A stretch of DNA of 64,000 nucleotides, taken from the NCBI GenBank assembly GCA_963747425.1, contig CAVVFJ010000018.1, forward strand, positions 62,001 through 126,000, written 5' to 3'. Of this stretch, positions 51,413 through 59,471 are shown in pieces (within the stretch, counting starts at the first letter, position 1; each line of letters begins with the position of its first letter). This stretch comes from DASUPK01 sp963747425. GTDB lineage: Bacteria > Actinomycetota > Thermoleophilia > Solirubrobacterales > 70-9. A model generated the notes under the pieces. The model saw nothing but the letters and a program-made list of their open reading frames with translations. It was not told the origin of the DNA and did no database searches. The translations under genes were made by a program, and so were the position numbers.

Positions 51413-51483
51413 GAGCCCGAGGACGCGGAGCTGCGAAGCGCCAGGCGCGTCATCCGGGCGTGTGGGGATTTGGAGTCGGTCAT

Positions 51484-52848
51484 CTAGCGCCTCGCCAGCT
51501 TCTCGGCGACCCGCTCCAGCCCAACCGCCCTCGAGCCCTTGACCAGGACCGCGTCCCCCGGCCCGAGCGCCGCAGCGAGCGCGTCCGCGGCCGCCTCCGC
51601 GTCGTCGACCTGCTCATCGGGCCCGTACTCGGACGCCATGTCCCCCACTCCGATGATCAGCTCGACGCCCCGCTCGCGCGCGTGCTGACCGATCTCGCGG
51701 TGGTAGGCCGCCGCTCCAGGACCGAGCTCGCGCATCTCGCCGAGCACAGCGAGCCGCCGGCCCCCCGCCTTGAGCGTGGCGAGGTGGTCCAGCGCCGCCC
51801 GCATCGAGATCGGGTTGGCGTTGTAGGAGTCGTTGACCAGGATGGCGTTCTCCGGGAGCTCCACCAGCTCCCCACGAAGGCGCGAGAAGACTATCCCGGG
51901 CGCCCGATCGGCCATCTCGGCCGGCGGAAAGCCCAGCGCCAGGCCCGCGGCGATGGCTGCCAGGGCATTGTCGAGGTTGTGGGCCTCGACGAAGGGCAGT
52001 TTGAACGCCTGCTCGCCCTCGGGAGTGCGTACCAGGGCGTCGGTCTCACCCTCCTCCGCCAGGACCCAGGTCGCCTCGACGTCGCCCCCGGTCCCGAACC
52101 GGAGCAGCTTCGGTGCCCGATCCAGGTGCGTCTCGAGCGGCCCGGCCTCAGCCGGCACCACCGCGGTCCCCTCCGGGCGGAGGCCGTCGATGATCTCCGC
52201 CTTCGCGGTGGCGATCGCCTCGACGGAGCCGAGGAGCTCGACGTGCACCGGGCCGACATTGGTGATCACGGCCACGTCGGGCGCAGCGATCGCGCAGAGC
52301 TCTGTGATCTGACCCACGCCCCGCATCGCCATCTCCAGCACGAGCACCTCGGTGCCCTCGGGCGCGCCGAGCACGGCAAGCGGCAGGCCGATCTCGGTGT
52401 TGAAGTTCTCCGGGCTGGCCTGGACCTCCGCGGGGAGGATCGCGCGGCAGACGTCCTTGACCGACGTCTTGCCGGTCGATCCGGTGATCCCGAGCACGCG
52501 GGCATCGAGCTCATCGCGCCATCCGCGCGCCAGGGACTGAAGCGACGCCAGTGGATCGGCGGCCCCGAGGACCCAGCCGGCCCCGTCGAGCGCTGCCCCA
52601 ACCTGACGTTGCATTGCCAGCTCGCGGCCCCACTGGGTGCTCACCAGGATTCCCCAGGCCCGGTCGCGCATCGCGGCGGCGCCGAACTCCCCGCCGTCGG
52701 CCCGCTCGCCCGGCAGCCCGACGAACAGGTCGCCCTCCCTCACCTCGCGTGAGTCGATCACGGCACGGGTCGGGCCACCCTCGGCGCCCTCCGCCAGCAC
52801 CTCCGCCCCCGCCAGCGAGGCGAGACGGTGGCCGTCGAGGGAGATCAA
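51484..52848 (-). CDS. murF: UDP-MurNAc-tripeptide--D-Ala-D-Ala ligase
   Basis: 454 residues. ATP loop LGITGSTGKTSVKDVCRAIL, then ENFNTEIGLPLAVLGAPEGT, ITNVGPVHVELLGSVEAIA and NDSYNANPISMRAALDHLA, all typical of MurF. It overlaps murE by four bases. Confidence 0.95.
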   Translation of the reverse strand: MISLDGHRLASLAGAEVLAEGAEGGPTRAVIDSREVREGDLFVGLPGERADGGEFGAAAMRDRAWGILVSTQWGRELAMQRQVGAALDGAGWVLGAADPLASLQSLARGWRDELDARVLGITGSTGKTSVKDVCRAILPAEVQASPENFNTEIGLPLAVLGAPEGTEVLVLEMAMRGVGQITELCAIAAPDVAVITNVGPVHVELLGSVEAIATAKAEIIDGLRPEGTAVVPAEAGPLETHLDRAPKLLRFGTGGDVEATWVLAEEGETDALVRTPEGEQAFKLPFVEAHNLDNALAAIAAGLALGFPPAEMADRAPGIVFSRLRGELVELPENAILVNDSYNANPISMRAALDHLATLKAGGRRLAVLGEMRELGPGAAAYHREIGQHARERGVELIIGVGDMASEYGPDEQVDDAEAAADALAAALGPGDAVLVKGSRAVGLERVAEKLARR

Positions 52849-54356
52849 CTTGCAGCGCTCGTCTTCAGTTTGCGCAGTTCGTCCCGAGCCACGTCGCGGT
52901 CGTCGAACGGGACCTTCCGCCCTTCCTCGAACTCCTGGCCCTGCTCGTGGCCCTTGCCGGCGATCACGACGGAATCGCCCTCCCCGGCGCGGCCGAGTGC
53001 CAGCGCGATCGCCGCGCGGCGGTCGGCCTCCACGAGGACCTCGGCGTGCGGTTCGGCGGGGATGCCGCTCCGGATCTGGTCGATGATCGCGTCCGGGTCC
53101 TCGGAGCGCGGGTTGTCCGAGGTGACCACGGCGATGTCGGAGAGCTCCGCCCCGGCCCTGCCCATCAGCGGCCGCTTCTCGGTGTCGCGGTCGCCGCCAC
53201 AGCCGAAGACCGAGATCAGCCGACTGCCCGTCAGGCGCCGCGCCGCGGCCAGCACGTTCTCCAGAGAGTCCGGCGTATGGGCATAGTCCACGATCACCCC
53301 GAACGGCTGGCCCTCGTCGATCGACTCGAAGCGGCCCGGGACCTGCTCTGCCGTTGCAAGGGCCCGGGCCGAGTCCTGAAGGTCAAGGCCCAGGGCATGC
53401 GCCACCGCCAGGGCCGCGAGCGCATTGGAGACGTTGAAATCGCCAGGAAGGGGCGTTTGGACGTCGAGCTCGCCCTCCGGGGAGATGCAGAGAAAGCGGG
53501 AGCCGCTCGGATCGAAGGTGACGCCGCGCGCGCTCAGATCGGCCGCGCCGCCCGCCGCGGAGTAGGTGATGCAGTCGCCGCCCTCGCCGGTGGCAAGCTC
53601 CTCGGCCAGGCGCTGGCCGTAGGGGTCGTCGAGGTTGACCACGGAGATGCCGCCCTCTAGCTCGATCATGGGGACGCCCCCCTCGCCCGAGAAGAGCAGC
53701 CGCTTGGCCGCGAAGTAGTCCTCCATGTCCGCGTGGAAGTCGAGATGGTCCTGGCTCAGGTTGGTGAACACCTTGACGGCGAAGTCGATGGAGTCGGCGC
53801 GGTGCAGGACGAGCGCGTGTGAGGACACCTCCATCGCGCAGGCGCCGTCCCCCGCCTCGAGCATCCGGTTGAAGGTCCGCTGCAGGTCGATCGCCTCAGG
53901 CGTGGTCCGCTCGACCTCCTCGATCTCGCCGCCGACGACCTGCCGGACGGTCCCCAGCAGGCCGCAGCGCCGTCCAGCAGCCTCGAGCAGGTGCCTGACC
54001 AGGAATGCCGTGGTGGTCTTGCCGTTGGTGCCGGTGATCCCGACCACCGCCAGCTCCGAGGTGGGGTCGCCGTTGAAGGTCGCCGCGATCGGCGCCATCG
54101 CCGCCCTCGCGTCCTCGACCTGCGCCTGTGGCACGTCCAGGTCGAGCTGACGCTCGACGACGAGCCCGGCGGCGCCCGCCTCGACGGCCCCGGAGGCGAA
54201 ATCGTGCCCGTCTGTCTTCTCCCCGGCGAAGCAGAAGAAAAGGGTCCCGTCGCTCACCCGGCGGCTGTCGTATGCCAGGTCGCGGATCTCCACGGACGAG
54301 TCGCCGCGCACCTGCGCAGCGACGCCCGACGCTCTCAGCAGCTCGCCCAGCTCCAT
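52845..54356 (-). CDS. murE: UDP-MurNAc-dipeptide--meso-DAP ligase
   Basis: 503 residues. ATP loop VGITGTNGKTTTAFLVRHLL, the carbamylated-Lys region, and VTSDNPRSEDPDAIIDQI. The DNPR motif is the known mark for meso-diaminopimelate, so the wall has DAP rather than lysine. Start lies 32 bases after ftsI. Confidence 0.96.
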   Translation of the reverse strand: MELGELLRASGVAAQVRGDSSVEIRDLAYDSRRVSDGTLFFCFAGEKTDGHDFASGAVEAGAAGLVVERQLDLDVPQAQVEDARAAMAPIAATFNGDPTSELAVVGITGTNGKTTTAFLVRHLLEAAGRRCGLLGTVRQVVGGEIEEVERTTPEAIDLQRTFNRMLEAGDGACAMEVSSHALVLHRADSIDFAVKVFTNLSQDHLDFHADMEDYFAAKRLLFSGEGGVPMIELEGGISVVNLDDPYGQRLAEELATGEGGDCITYSAAGGAADLSARGVTFDPSGSRFLCISPEGELDVQTPLPGDFNVSNALAALAVAHALGLDLQDSARALATAEQVPGRFESIDEGQPFGVIVDYAHTPDSLENVLAAARRLTGSRLISVFGCGGDRDTEKRPLMGRAGAELSDIAVVTSDNPRSEDPDAIIDQIRSGIPAEPHAEVLVEADRRAAIALALGRAGEGDSVVIAGKGHEQGQEFEEGRKVPFDDRDVARDELRKLKTSAAS

Positions 54357-54388
54357 CCCGACGCGATTCTAGGAGTAGGGATCGAGGC

Positions 54389-56047
54389 CTAGCGCGGCGA
54401 GATGCCCAGGTAGGGCAGCGCGAACTCGGCGATCTGCCCGAAGACCGGTGCGGCCACCAGGCCGCCGACGTGCACGTACTGCGGCTCGTCGACGACCACC
54501 GCGACCAGCAGCTTCGGATGCTGGGCCGGCGCGAAGCCGACGAACGAGGCGACGTAGCGGCTGTCGGAGTAGGTGCCGTTCTCGACCTTCTGCGCCGTAC
54601 CCGTCTTGCCCGCCAGCGTGTAGCCCGGGACGCTGACCTCGGACGCTGTGCCTCCCGGCGCCAGCACCCCCTCCAGCATCTGGCGCAGCTGGGCCGCTGT
54701 CCTCGAGGTGATCACCCGATGCGGGTCGGGGCTCTGGTCCGAAGGCTGGCCACCGACGCTCTCGACCAGGGTCGGGCGGCGCAGGATCCCACCGTCGGCA
54801 ATAGCCGAATAGGCGGTCGCCATCTGCATCGGGGTGACCGAGAGGCCCTGCCCGATGGGCAGGTTGCCCATCGTGGAACCCGAGTAGTCGTCCCGGGCCG
54901 GGACGATCCCGCGCTCCTCGCCCGGATAGCCCACATCGGTGGGCCGCCCGAAGCCGAAGCGGTTGATCCACTGGGAGAAGCGGTCCGCACCCTCCTTCAG
55001 GCCGATCGTGACGGCGCCGACGTTGGAGGACTGGGCGAGGATCTGGGCGGTGGTCAGCGTCACCGGCGGGCGCGCCTCGGCCTCGCCGATCGTCCGGTCA
55101 TAGACGTGGATCTCCGACGGCAGGTAGAAGCTCGAGCTTGGCGTGACCACACGGTCCTGGAGCGCCGAGGCGACGGTGAAGGCCTTGAAGGTCGATCCCG
55201 GCTCGTAGGTGAAGCCGGTGGCACGGTTCTCGAGCTCCTCCGATGTCGCGTTGGAGAGGTCCGCGGGATCGAAGCCGGGGGTGTTCGCCATCGCCAGCAC
55301 CTCGCCCGAATTCGGGTTCATGACGATCGCGGTCCCCCCCTTCGCGTCGTAGTGGTCCACGGCCGCGTTGAGCGCTTCCTCGGTCTTGTCCTGGATCGCG
55401 GCGTCGAGGGTGGTCTGGACATCCTCACCAACGCTGGCCGGAGTGACCGTCTCCATCCGCAGCGGCCGCCCGACGGCGTCATGGACGATGTCCTCCTCGC
55501 CGTTCGCGCCGCCGAGGACGCTGTTCTCGGAGTGCTCGAGGCCGGTCAGGCCCTGGTTGTCGGTGCCCACCGCCCCGATCACCTGCGAGGCGAGCTCGCC
55601 CTGCGGATAGAGGCGCTTGCTGGTCGGGACCGTGGAGATGCCGGTGATGTCGAGCTTCTTGACCTCGGCGGCCGTGTCTGGATCCACCTTCCTGGCGAGG
55701 TAGGCGAAGCCGGAGGTGCGATCGGAGAGCGCCTTGAGAAGGTCCGCGGTGGACACATCGAGGACGTCATGCAGCCGCAAGGCGGTCTGTCCGGGGTTGT
55801 CGACCTGGTACGGCGTGGCGACCACGTCGGCGGCGTCCTCGGAGGCAGCCAGAACCTTGCCGTTGCGGTCGAGCACCCGGCCACGCTCGCCCGGGATCGT
55901 CACGGTCGTGACCTGCTGGCTGCGGGCCTCCGCCCGCAGGCTGCCGCCCTTCACGCCCTGAAGCCAGAACGAGCGGACGATCGCGAAGGAGAAGATCAGG
56001 AAGAAGACGCAGAAGAGAAGCCCGAGCCGGCGATCTATCAGTCGCAT
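54389..56047 (-). CDS. ftsI: Septal transpeptidase FtsI (class B PBP)
   Basis: 552 residues: one N-terminal membrane helix (LGLLFCVFFLIFSFAIVRSF), a dimerisation domain (ERGRVLDRNGKVLAASEDAA) and a transpeptidase domain with SxxK in EPGSTFKAFTVASAL, SxN in LAQSSNVGAVTIG and KTG in TLAGKTGTAQKVENG. It cross-links septal peptidoglycan with FtsW. In the printed sequence its frame is continuous with ftsL because of an indel in the ftsL tail; ATG 56047 is the natural start, 17 bases after the restored ftsL stop. Confidence 0.94.
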   Translation of the reverse strand: MRLIDRRLGLLFCVFFLIFSFAIVRSFWLQGVKGGSLRAEARSQQVTTVTIPGERGRVLDRNGKVLAASEDAADVVATPYQVDNPGQTALRLHDVLDVSTADLLKALSDRTSGFAYLARKVDPDTAAEVKKLDITGISTVPTSKRLYPQGELASQVIGAVGTDNQGLTGLEHSENSVLGGANGEEDIVHDAVGRPLRMETVTPASVGEDVQTTLDAAIQDKTEEALNAAVDHYDAKGGTAIVMNPNSGEVLAMANTPGFDPADLSNATSEELENRATGFTYEPGSTFKAFTVASALQDRVVTPSSSFYLPSEIHVYDRTIGEAEARPPVTLTTAQILAQSSNVGAVTIGLKEGADRFSQWINRFGFGRPTDVGYPGEERGIVPARDDYSGSTMGNLPIGQGLSVTPMQMATAYSAIADGGILRRPTLVESVGGQPSDQSPDPHRVITSRTAAQLRQMLEGVLAPGGTASEVSVPGYTLAGKTGTAQKVENGTYSDSRYVASFVGFAPAQHPKLLVAVVVDEPQYVHVGGLVAAPVFGQIAEFALPYLGISPR

Positions 56048-56064
56048 CGCCCTAGATCTCAGCC

Positions 56065-56821
56065 CTAGAGGCCGACGCCCCCGGTCGAGCTGCCCGTGGA
56101 TCCCGCTCGAGCTTCCGCTGCCGGCCGAGGCCCCGCTCGTCGATCCGCTGCTCGAGCTGGGTGTCGTGCCGGTCGAGGTCGCGCTCGTGGTCGGGCTCGG
56201 GGATGCGGTGGTCGTCGAGGTGGGGGCCGAGGACGTCGACACCGGCGCGTAGGACTCGCCGTTCGCTGGATAGCTCGAGGGCAGGCTCGACGCCATCAGG
56301 AAGCTGTCCGTGCCCAGCAGGTGGGCGAGGCGCTCGGCGCTGCCGTTGCTGGCGTCCAGGTAGGTGATCGCCTTGGGATCGGGCACCGCGAGGCCGAGGC
56401 GCGATGCCTCAGCCTCGACCCTGCTGGCGGAGAGGCGCTCGTCGATCTGGGCGTTCAGGGAGGAGATCTGGGTCTTGAGCTCGTCGATCCGGAGCGACGT
56501 CGCCCCGGCGCCCGCGTTCAGGCTGAGGCTGACCACGTTGAGGGCGACGATCCCTCCGAGCAGCGCGCAGAGGACGGCGATCCAGCCGCGGCCGCGGGTG
56601 AGCCGCATGATCAGGCTCGAATCGGAGAAGTCCCGGACCGCGCCGACGCTGCGCACGGCCGCCTGAGGAAGCAGGGCCGCGCCCGCCACGGCGGGTCGCA
56701 TCACCCGCGCCGGGGCCTGGCGCGGCACGCGGGCGGGGGCCCGGCGCGCCCGCGGCTTACGGCGAGGCGCGGGTCGGGCAGCGGGAGCCGAAGCACGGCG
56801 GGCGGTCGCGGCGGCGGCCAT
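56065..56821 (-). CDS. ftsL: FtsL-like septum protein with a one-base frame error
   Basis: Position between rsmH and ftsI and topology define it: a basic Ala/Pro/Arg-rich cytosolic part, one membrane helix (GWIAVLCALLGGIVALNVVS) and a coiled coil (RIDELKTQISSLNAQIDERL). A Ser/Thr/Gly-rich tail follows. As printed, the frame runs on into ftsI. Removing one base of the CCC at 56102-56104 continues the tail as SGSTGSSTGGVGL and a TAG at 56065-56067. The low-complexity pattern carries on smoothly, so an indel error is likely. The start overlaps the rsmH stop as TGATG. Confidence 0.85.
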
Positions 56822-57825
56822 CAGCCGGCGTCCTCCGCCTCGCGGATCTTGAGCGCCGCGCGCAGGTGCGCGGACGAGGCGCGTGGATTCCGCTCCAGCT
56901 CCTCGGAGCCGGGAGCGATCGCCCGCTTGGTGAGCAGGTCGGCCTCGGGCTCGCGCCCGCAGACGCAGACCGGCAGCTCCGGCGGGCAGACGCAGCCGCG
57001 TGCGCGGTCGGCGAGGAAGCGCTTGACGCGGCGGTCCTCCAGCGAGTGGAAGGAGATCGCGCCGAGGCGCCCGCCTGTCGGCAGGATCGCCCAGGCGAGC
57101 GGCAGCGCGTGGTCGAGGGCGTCGAGCTCGCCGTTCACGGCGATCCGAATCGCCTGGAAGGTGCGCTTGGCCGGATGCCCCCTGCCGAAGCGCTCGGAGG
57201 GCGGGATCGCGGCCTTGATCGCCGTGACCAGCTCTGAGGTCGTCTCGATCGGGCGGCGCTTGACGATCTCGCGCGCGATCGAGCCGGCGCGGCGCTCCTC
57301 GCCGAGCTCGCGAATCACCTTCGCCAGGCGGTCCTGGGGCCACTCGTTGACGACGGTTGCCGCCGAGAGGCTCTGAGTCGGGTCCATCCGCATGTCGAGA
57401 GGGGCGTCGTAGGAGTAGGAGAAGCCGCGCTCCCAGGCGTCGACCTGCATCGAGGACATGCCGAGGTCGAAGACGATGCCGTCCGGGCGGACGCCCTCGC
57501 CGCGCAGGCCCTCCAGGGCGGCGACGAAGTCGGCGCGCAGGAAGCGGGACCGCGAGGGCACGACGGTGGCGAACTCGGCCCAGCGCTCCTCCGAGGCGGG
57601 GTCGCGATCGACGGCGATCAGCTCCCCCTCTGCGCCGATCCGCTCTGAGATCAGCCGGGCATGGCCGCCGCCACCGAACGTGCAGTCGACGAAGGTCTCC
57701 CCCGGGCGCGGGTCGAGGACGTCGATCAGCTCTGTGGCCAGTACGGGCTCGTGTTCCTGGGGCACATAGGAAAGGTTCGCTGACTCGGCAAGGGATCCCA
57801 CTACCCGGTGCGTTGCGGTCGCCAT
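56821..57825 (-). CDS. rsmH: 16S rRNA m4C1402 methyltransferase RsmH
   Basis: 334 residues. The SAM site is FVDCTFGGGGHARLISERIG, and FDLGMSSMQVDAWERGFSYS and AISFHSLEDRRVKRFLADRA are family marks. CVCPPELPVC supplies the usual Cys cluster. ATG 57825 has AAGGAGG within the end of mraZ. Together with mraZ it heads the dcw cluster. Confidence 0.96.
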   Translation of the reverse strand: MATATHRVVGSLAESANLSYVPQEHEPVLATELIDVLDPRPGETFVDCTFGGGGHARLISERIGAEGELIAVDRDPASEERWAEFATVVPSRSRFLRADFVAALEGLRGEGVRPDGIVFDLGMSSMQVDAWERGFSYSYDAPLDMRMDPTQSLSAATVVNEWPQDRLAKVIRELGEERRAGSIAREIVKRRPIETTSELVTAIKAAIPPSERFGRGHPAKRTFQAIRIAVNGELDALDHALPLAWAILPTGGRLGAISFHSLEDRRVKRFLADRARGCVCPPELPVCVCGREPEADLLTKRAIAPGSEELERNPRASSAHLRAALKIREAEDAG

Positions 57826-57826
57826 C

Positions 57827-58270
57827 TCAGCCTCCTTCGCTCTCGGAGAGGTTCTCCGCGACATCCGAGACCTCTGCATCCATTTCCCTCTCGTAGACGG
57901 CCCAGCGCTGGGCGCTCCAGATCTCGAACCAGTCGTCGGAGCCCACGATCATGCACGGGCCCTCGCCCAGGCCGGCGTGCTCGATCAGCTTCTTCGGCAG
58001 GCGGATCCGGCCCGCCGAGTCCATGGAGTCGTCGAAGGCTCCGCCGTGGAAGTGGCGGCGCAGCATGCGGCCGCGCTTGCCCAGCGGGTTGGTCTCGCCG
58101 AGGAAGGACTTCGTGAAGTTCTGGTAGCCGCCGGGCGCGAACACCCAGACGGAGGGGTCGAGCCCTTTGGCGAGAACGACTCCATCAGCCAGCGCCGCGC
58201 GGAACCTCGACGGGACCGTGAGGCGGTCCTTAGCGTCGAGATTGTGCTCGTACTGACCGAGAAACGACAA
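57827..58270 (-). CDS. mraZ: Transcriptional regulator MraZ
   Basis: 147 residues with two AbrB-like SpoVT domains: FLGQYEHNLDAKDRLTVPSR and SMDSAGRIRLPKKLIEHAGL. It is a ring-shaped DNA-binding protein that represses the dcw promoter through GTGGG-type repeats, which are present upstream here. The start is a TTG at 58270 with GAGGAAG before it. A weak start would suit an autoregulator. Confidence 0.95.
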   Translation of the reverse strand: MSFLGQYEHNLDAKDRLTVPSRFRAALADGVVLAKGLDPSVWVFAPGGYQNFTKSFLGETNPLGKRGRMLRRHFHGGAFDDSMDSAGRIRLPKKLIEHAGLGEGPCMIVGSDDWFEIWSAQRWAVYEREMDAEVSDVAENLSESEGG

Positions 58271-58310
58271 AGTGGGCTTCCTCTTCTCCGGAGTGAGTCA
58301 GTTCGGAGCG

Positions 58311-58351
58311 GGCCGGGGTGGTGAGGTGGGAGGAGCCTCATCACCCCGGCC
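58311..58351. repeat. 16-bp hairpin in the mraZ leader
   Basis: GGCCGGGGTGGTGAGG and CCTCATCACCCCGGCC pair over 16 positions, apart from one mismatch (a G-U pair in plus-strand RNA, A-C in the transcribed mRNA), around a nine-base loop. It lies inside the predicted leader of the mraZ mRNA, 41 bases before the start codon. No U-run follows. Confidence 0.7.
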
Positions 58352-58365
58352 CTATTGACCAACTC

Positions 58366-58402
58366 TGTTCGCCACGCTAACCCACTCTGTCCCACTTTGC
58401 AA
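58366..58402 (-). promoter_or_regulatory. mraZ promoter overlapped by three MraZ boxes
   Basis: On the minus strand GTGGGACAGA, GTGGGTTAGC and GTGGCGAACA follow each other with an exact 10-base period (58395 down to 58366). MraZ is known to bind GTGGG or TGGG direct repeats with this spacing. The repeats cover the spacer and -10 of a promoter with TTGCAA (58397-58402) and TAGCGT (58374-58379), 17 bases apart. Bound MraZ would block the dcw cluster. Confidence 0.8.
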
Positions 58403-58553
58403 CACAGATTGGGCGGGCGCATTGCATCCGATCCGTCGGACGGAATTGCTACCCGGCCCCGGAGATCGCTGAATTCCGCATTCCCATGCGGTTTACGCGA
58501 TCACCGACCTGAGCCAATCGCGGCGCTCTAAGGGCTCGTTCCTGCAACTCTGG

Positions 58554-58787
58554 TTGCAGCGAAGAGGACCGTCCGAAGCCTCCCCCACTTTGACCCCCGC
58601 GATCCTGCTCAACCTGACCAGCTTCGGCCTGACCGCTTTGGGCCTGGTCGTCCGACTGGTCGTGGTCAGCGCTCTCTACAGGGGACCGACCCGCCCCTGT
58701 CATCGCTGCGGTCGTCGCGTCCCGCTGGCCAAGCGGGTCTGCGGGCACTGCGGCTACGAGTTCGAGCCGATCCGCTTCACTCGCTAG
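58554..58787 (+). CDS. Small membrane protein with C-terminal zinc ribbon
   Basis: Up to 77 residues: one hydrophobic helix (LTALGLVVRLVVVSALY) followed by CHRCGRRVPLAKRVCGHCGY, a zinc ribbon. Function unknown. The frame begins with TTG 58554, within a 7-bp hairpin (CTGCAAC/GTTGCAG, 58542-58559); TTG 58590 is an alternative start. Its stop overlaps the VOC gene. Confidence 0.6.
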   Translation: MQRRGPSEASPTLTPAILLNLTSFGLTALGLVVRLVVVSALYRGPTRPCHRCGRRVPLAKRVCGHCGYEFEPIRFTR

Positions 58788-59163
58788 CCGCGCTGCCAGA
58801 CGCCCAGCACGGTGCCGACGGGATCACCGAACACCGCCACCGTCAGGTCACCCTCCGGGTAGGGAGGCGTGACCACGTTCCCACCGTTGGCGGTGATCTT
58901 CTCGAGGGCGGCCTCAACGCTCTCGACGTAGACATACGGGCGGATCCCGGCTTTCCCGCCACCTCCATGTCACCGTGGATATGGCCGATCACGTGTCCCG
59001 TGCCGTCCTCGAAGCTCGGGTCCTCTCTGTCCGCGTCCACCTTCCAGTCGAAGACCGCCTCGTAGAAGGCCGCGCTCGCCGGCGGGTCGGTCGAGGGAAT
59101 CCGCAGGTACGAGATCCCCGACGGCCGGAAGATGTCCGAGAAGGGTCCGTCGTCAGCAGCCAC
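58784..59163 (-). pseudogene. VOC-fold (glyoxalase-like) protein, frameshifted in this sequence
   Basis: The N-terminal part reads ISYLRIPSTDPPASAAFYEA and VFDWKVDADREDPSFEDGTG; the second part, in another frame, reads RPYVYVESVEAALEKITANG and VAVFGDPVGTVLGVWQRG. Adding one base near 58944-58950 joins GKPG to IRPYVYV. VOC proteins bind a metal and small molecules; this type often has no known reaction. GTG 59163 or 59184 may be the start. Confidence 0.8.
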
Positions 59164-59245
59164 GCCCGCATTGTCCCGCCTCACCTCACGCGGGCCTTAG
59201 TTCGCAACGTTCCATCGGCGGATGAAGAGCGAAGAGGAGGCCACG

Positions 59246-59464
59246 ATGGACTTCGAACAGCGCTACGAAGCGATGGAGACCCGGGACCAGAGCCACGCGG
59301 GCAGGTTCTTCGCCGCCGTCACCTCGACCGGGATCTACTGTCGCCCTGGGTGCCCGGCCCGGATGCCGAAGCGGGAGAACGTCCGCTTCTACCGGACTGC
59401 CGAGGCCGCGCGGAGCGACGGATTTCGCGCCTGCCTCCGCTGTCACCCGGACGACTTCGTCTGA
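59246..59464 (+). CDS. Stand-alone Ada-type metal-binding domain protein
   Basis: 72 residues: DFEQRYEAMETRDQSHAGRF, then GIYCRPGCPARMPKRENVRF and FRACLRCHPDD. The four Cys bind zinc, and in Ada one of them takes a methyl group from DNA phosphotriesters. Here the domain is not fused to a glycosylase, methyltransferase or AraC part; the gene simply ends. GGAGG lies five bases before ATG 59246. Confidence 0.88.
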   Translation: MDFEQRYEAMETRDQSHAGRFFAAVTSTGIYCRPGCPARMPKRENVRFYRTAEAARSDGFRACLRCHPDDFV

Positions 59465-59471
59465 GAGCAGC

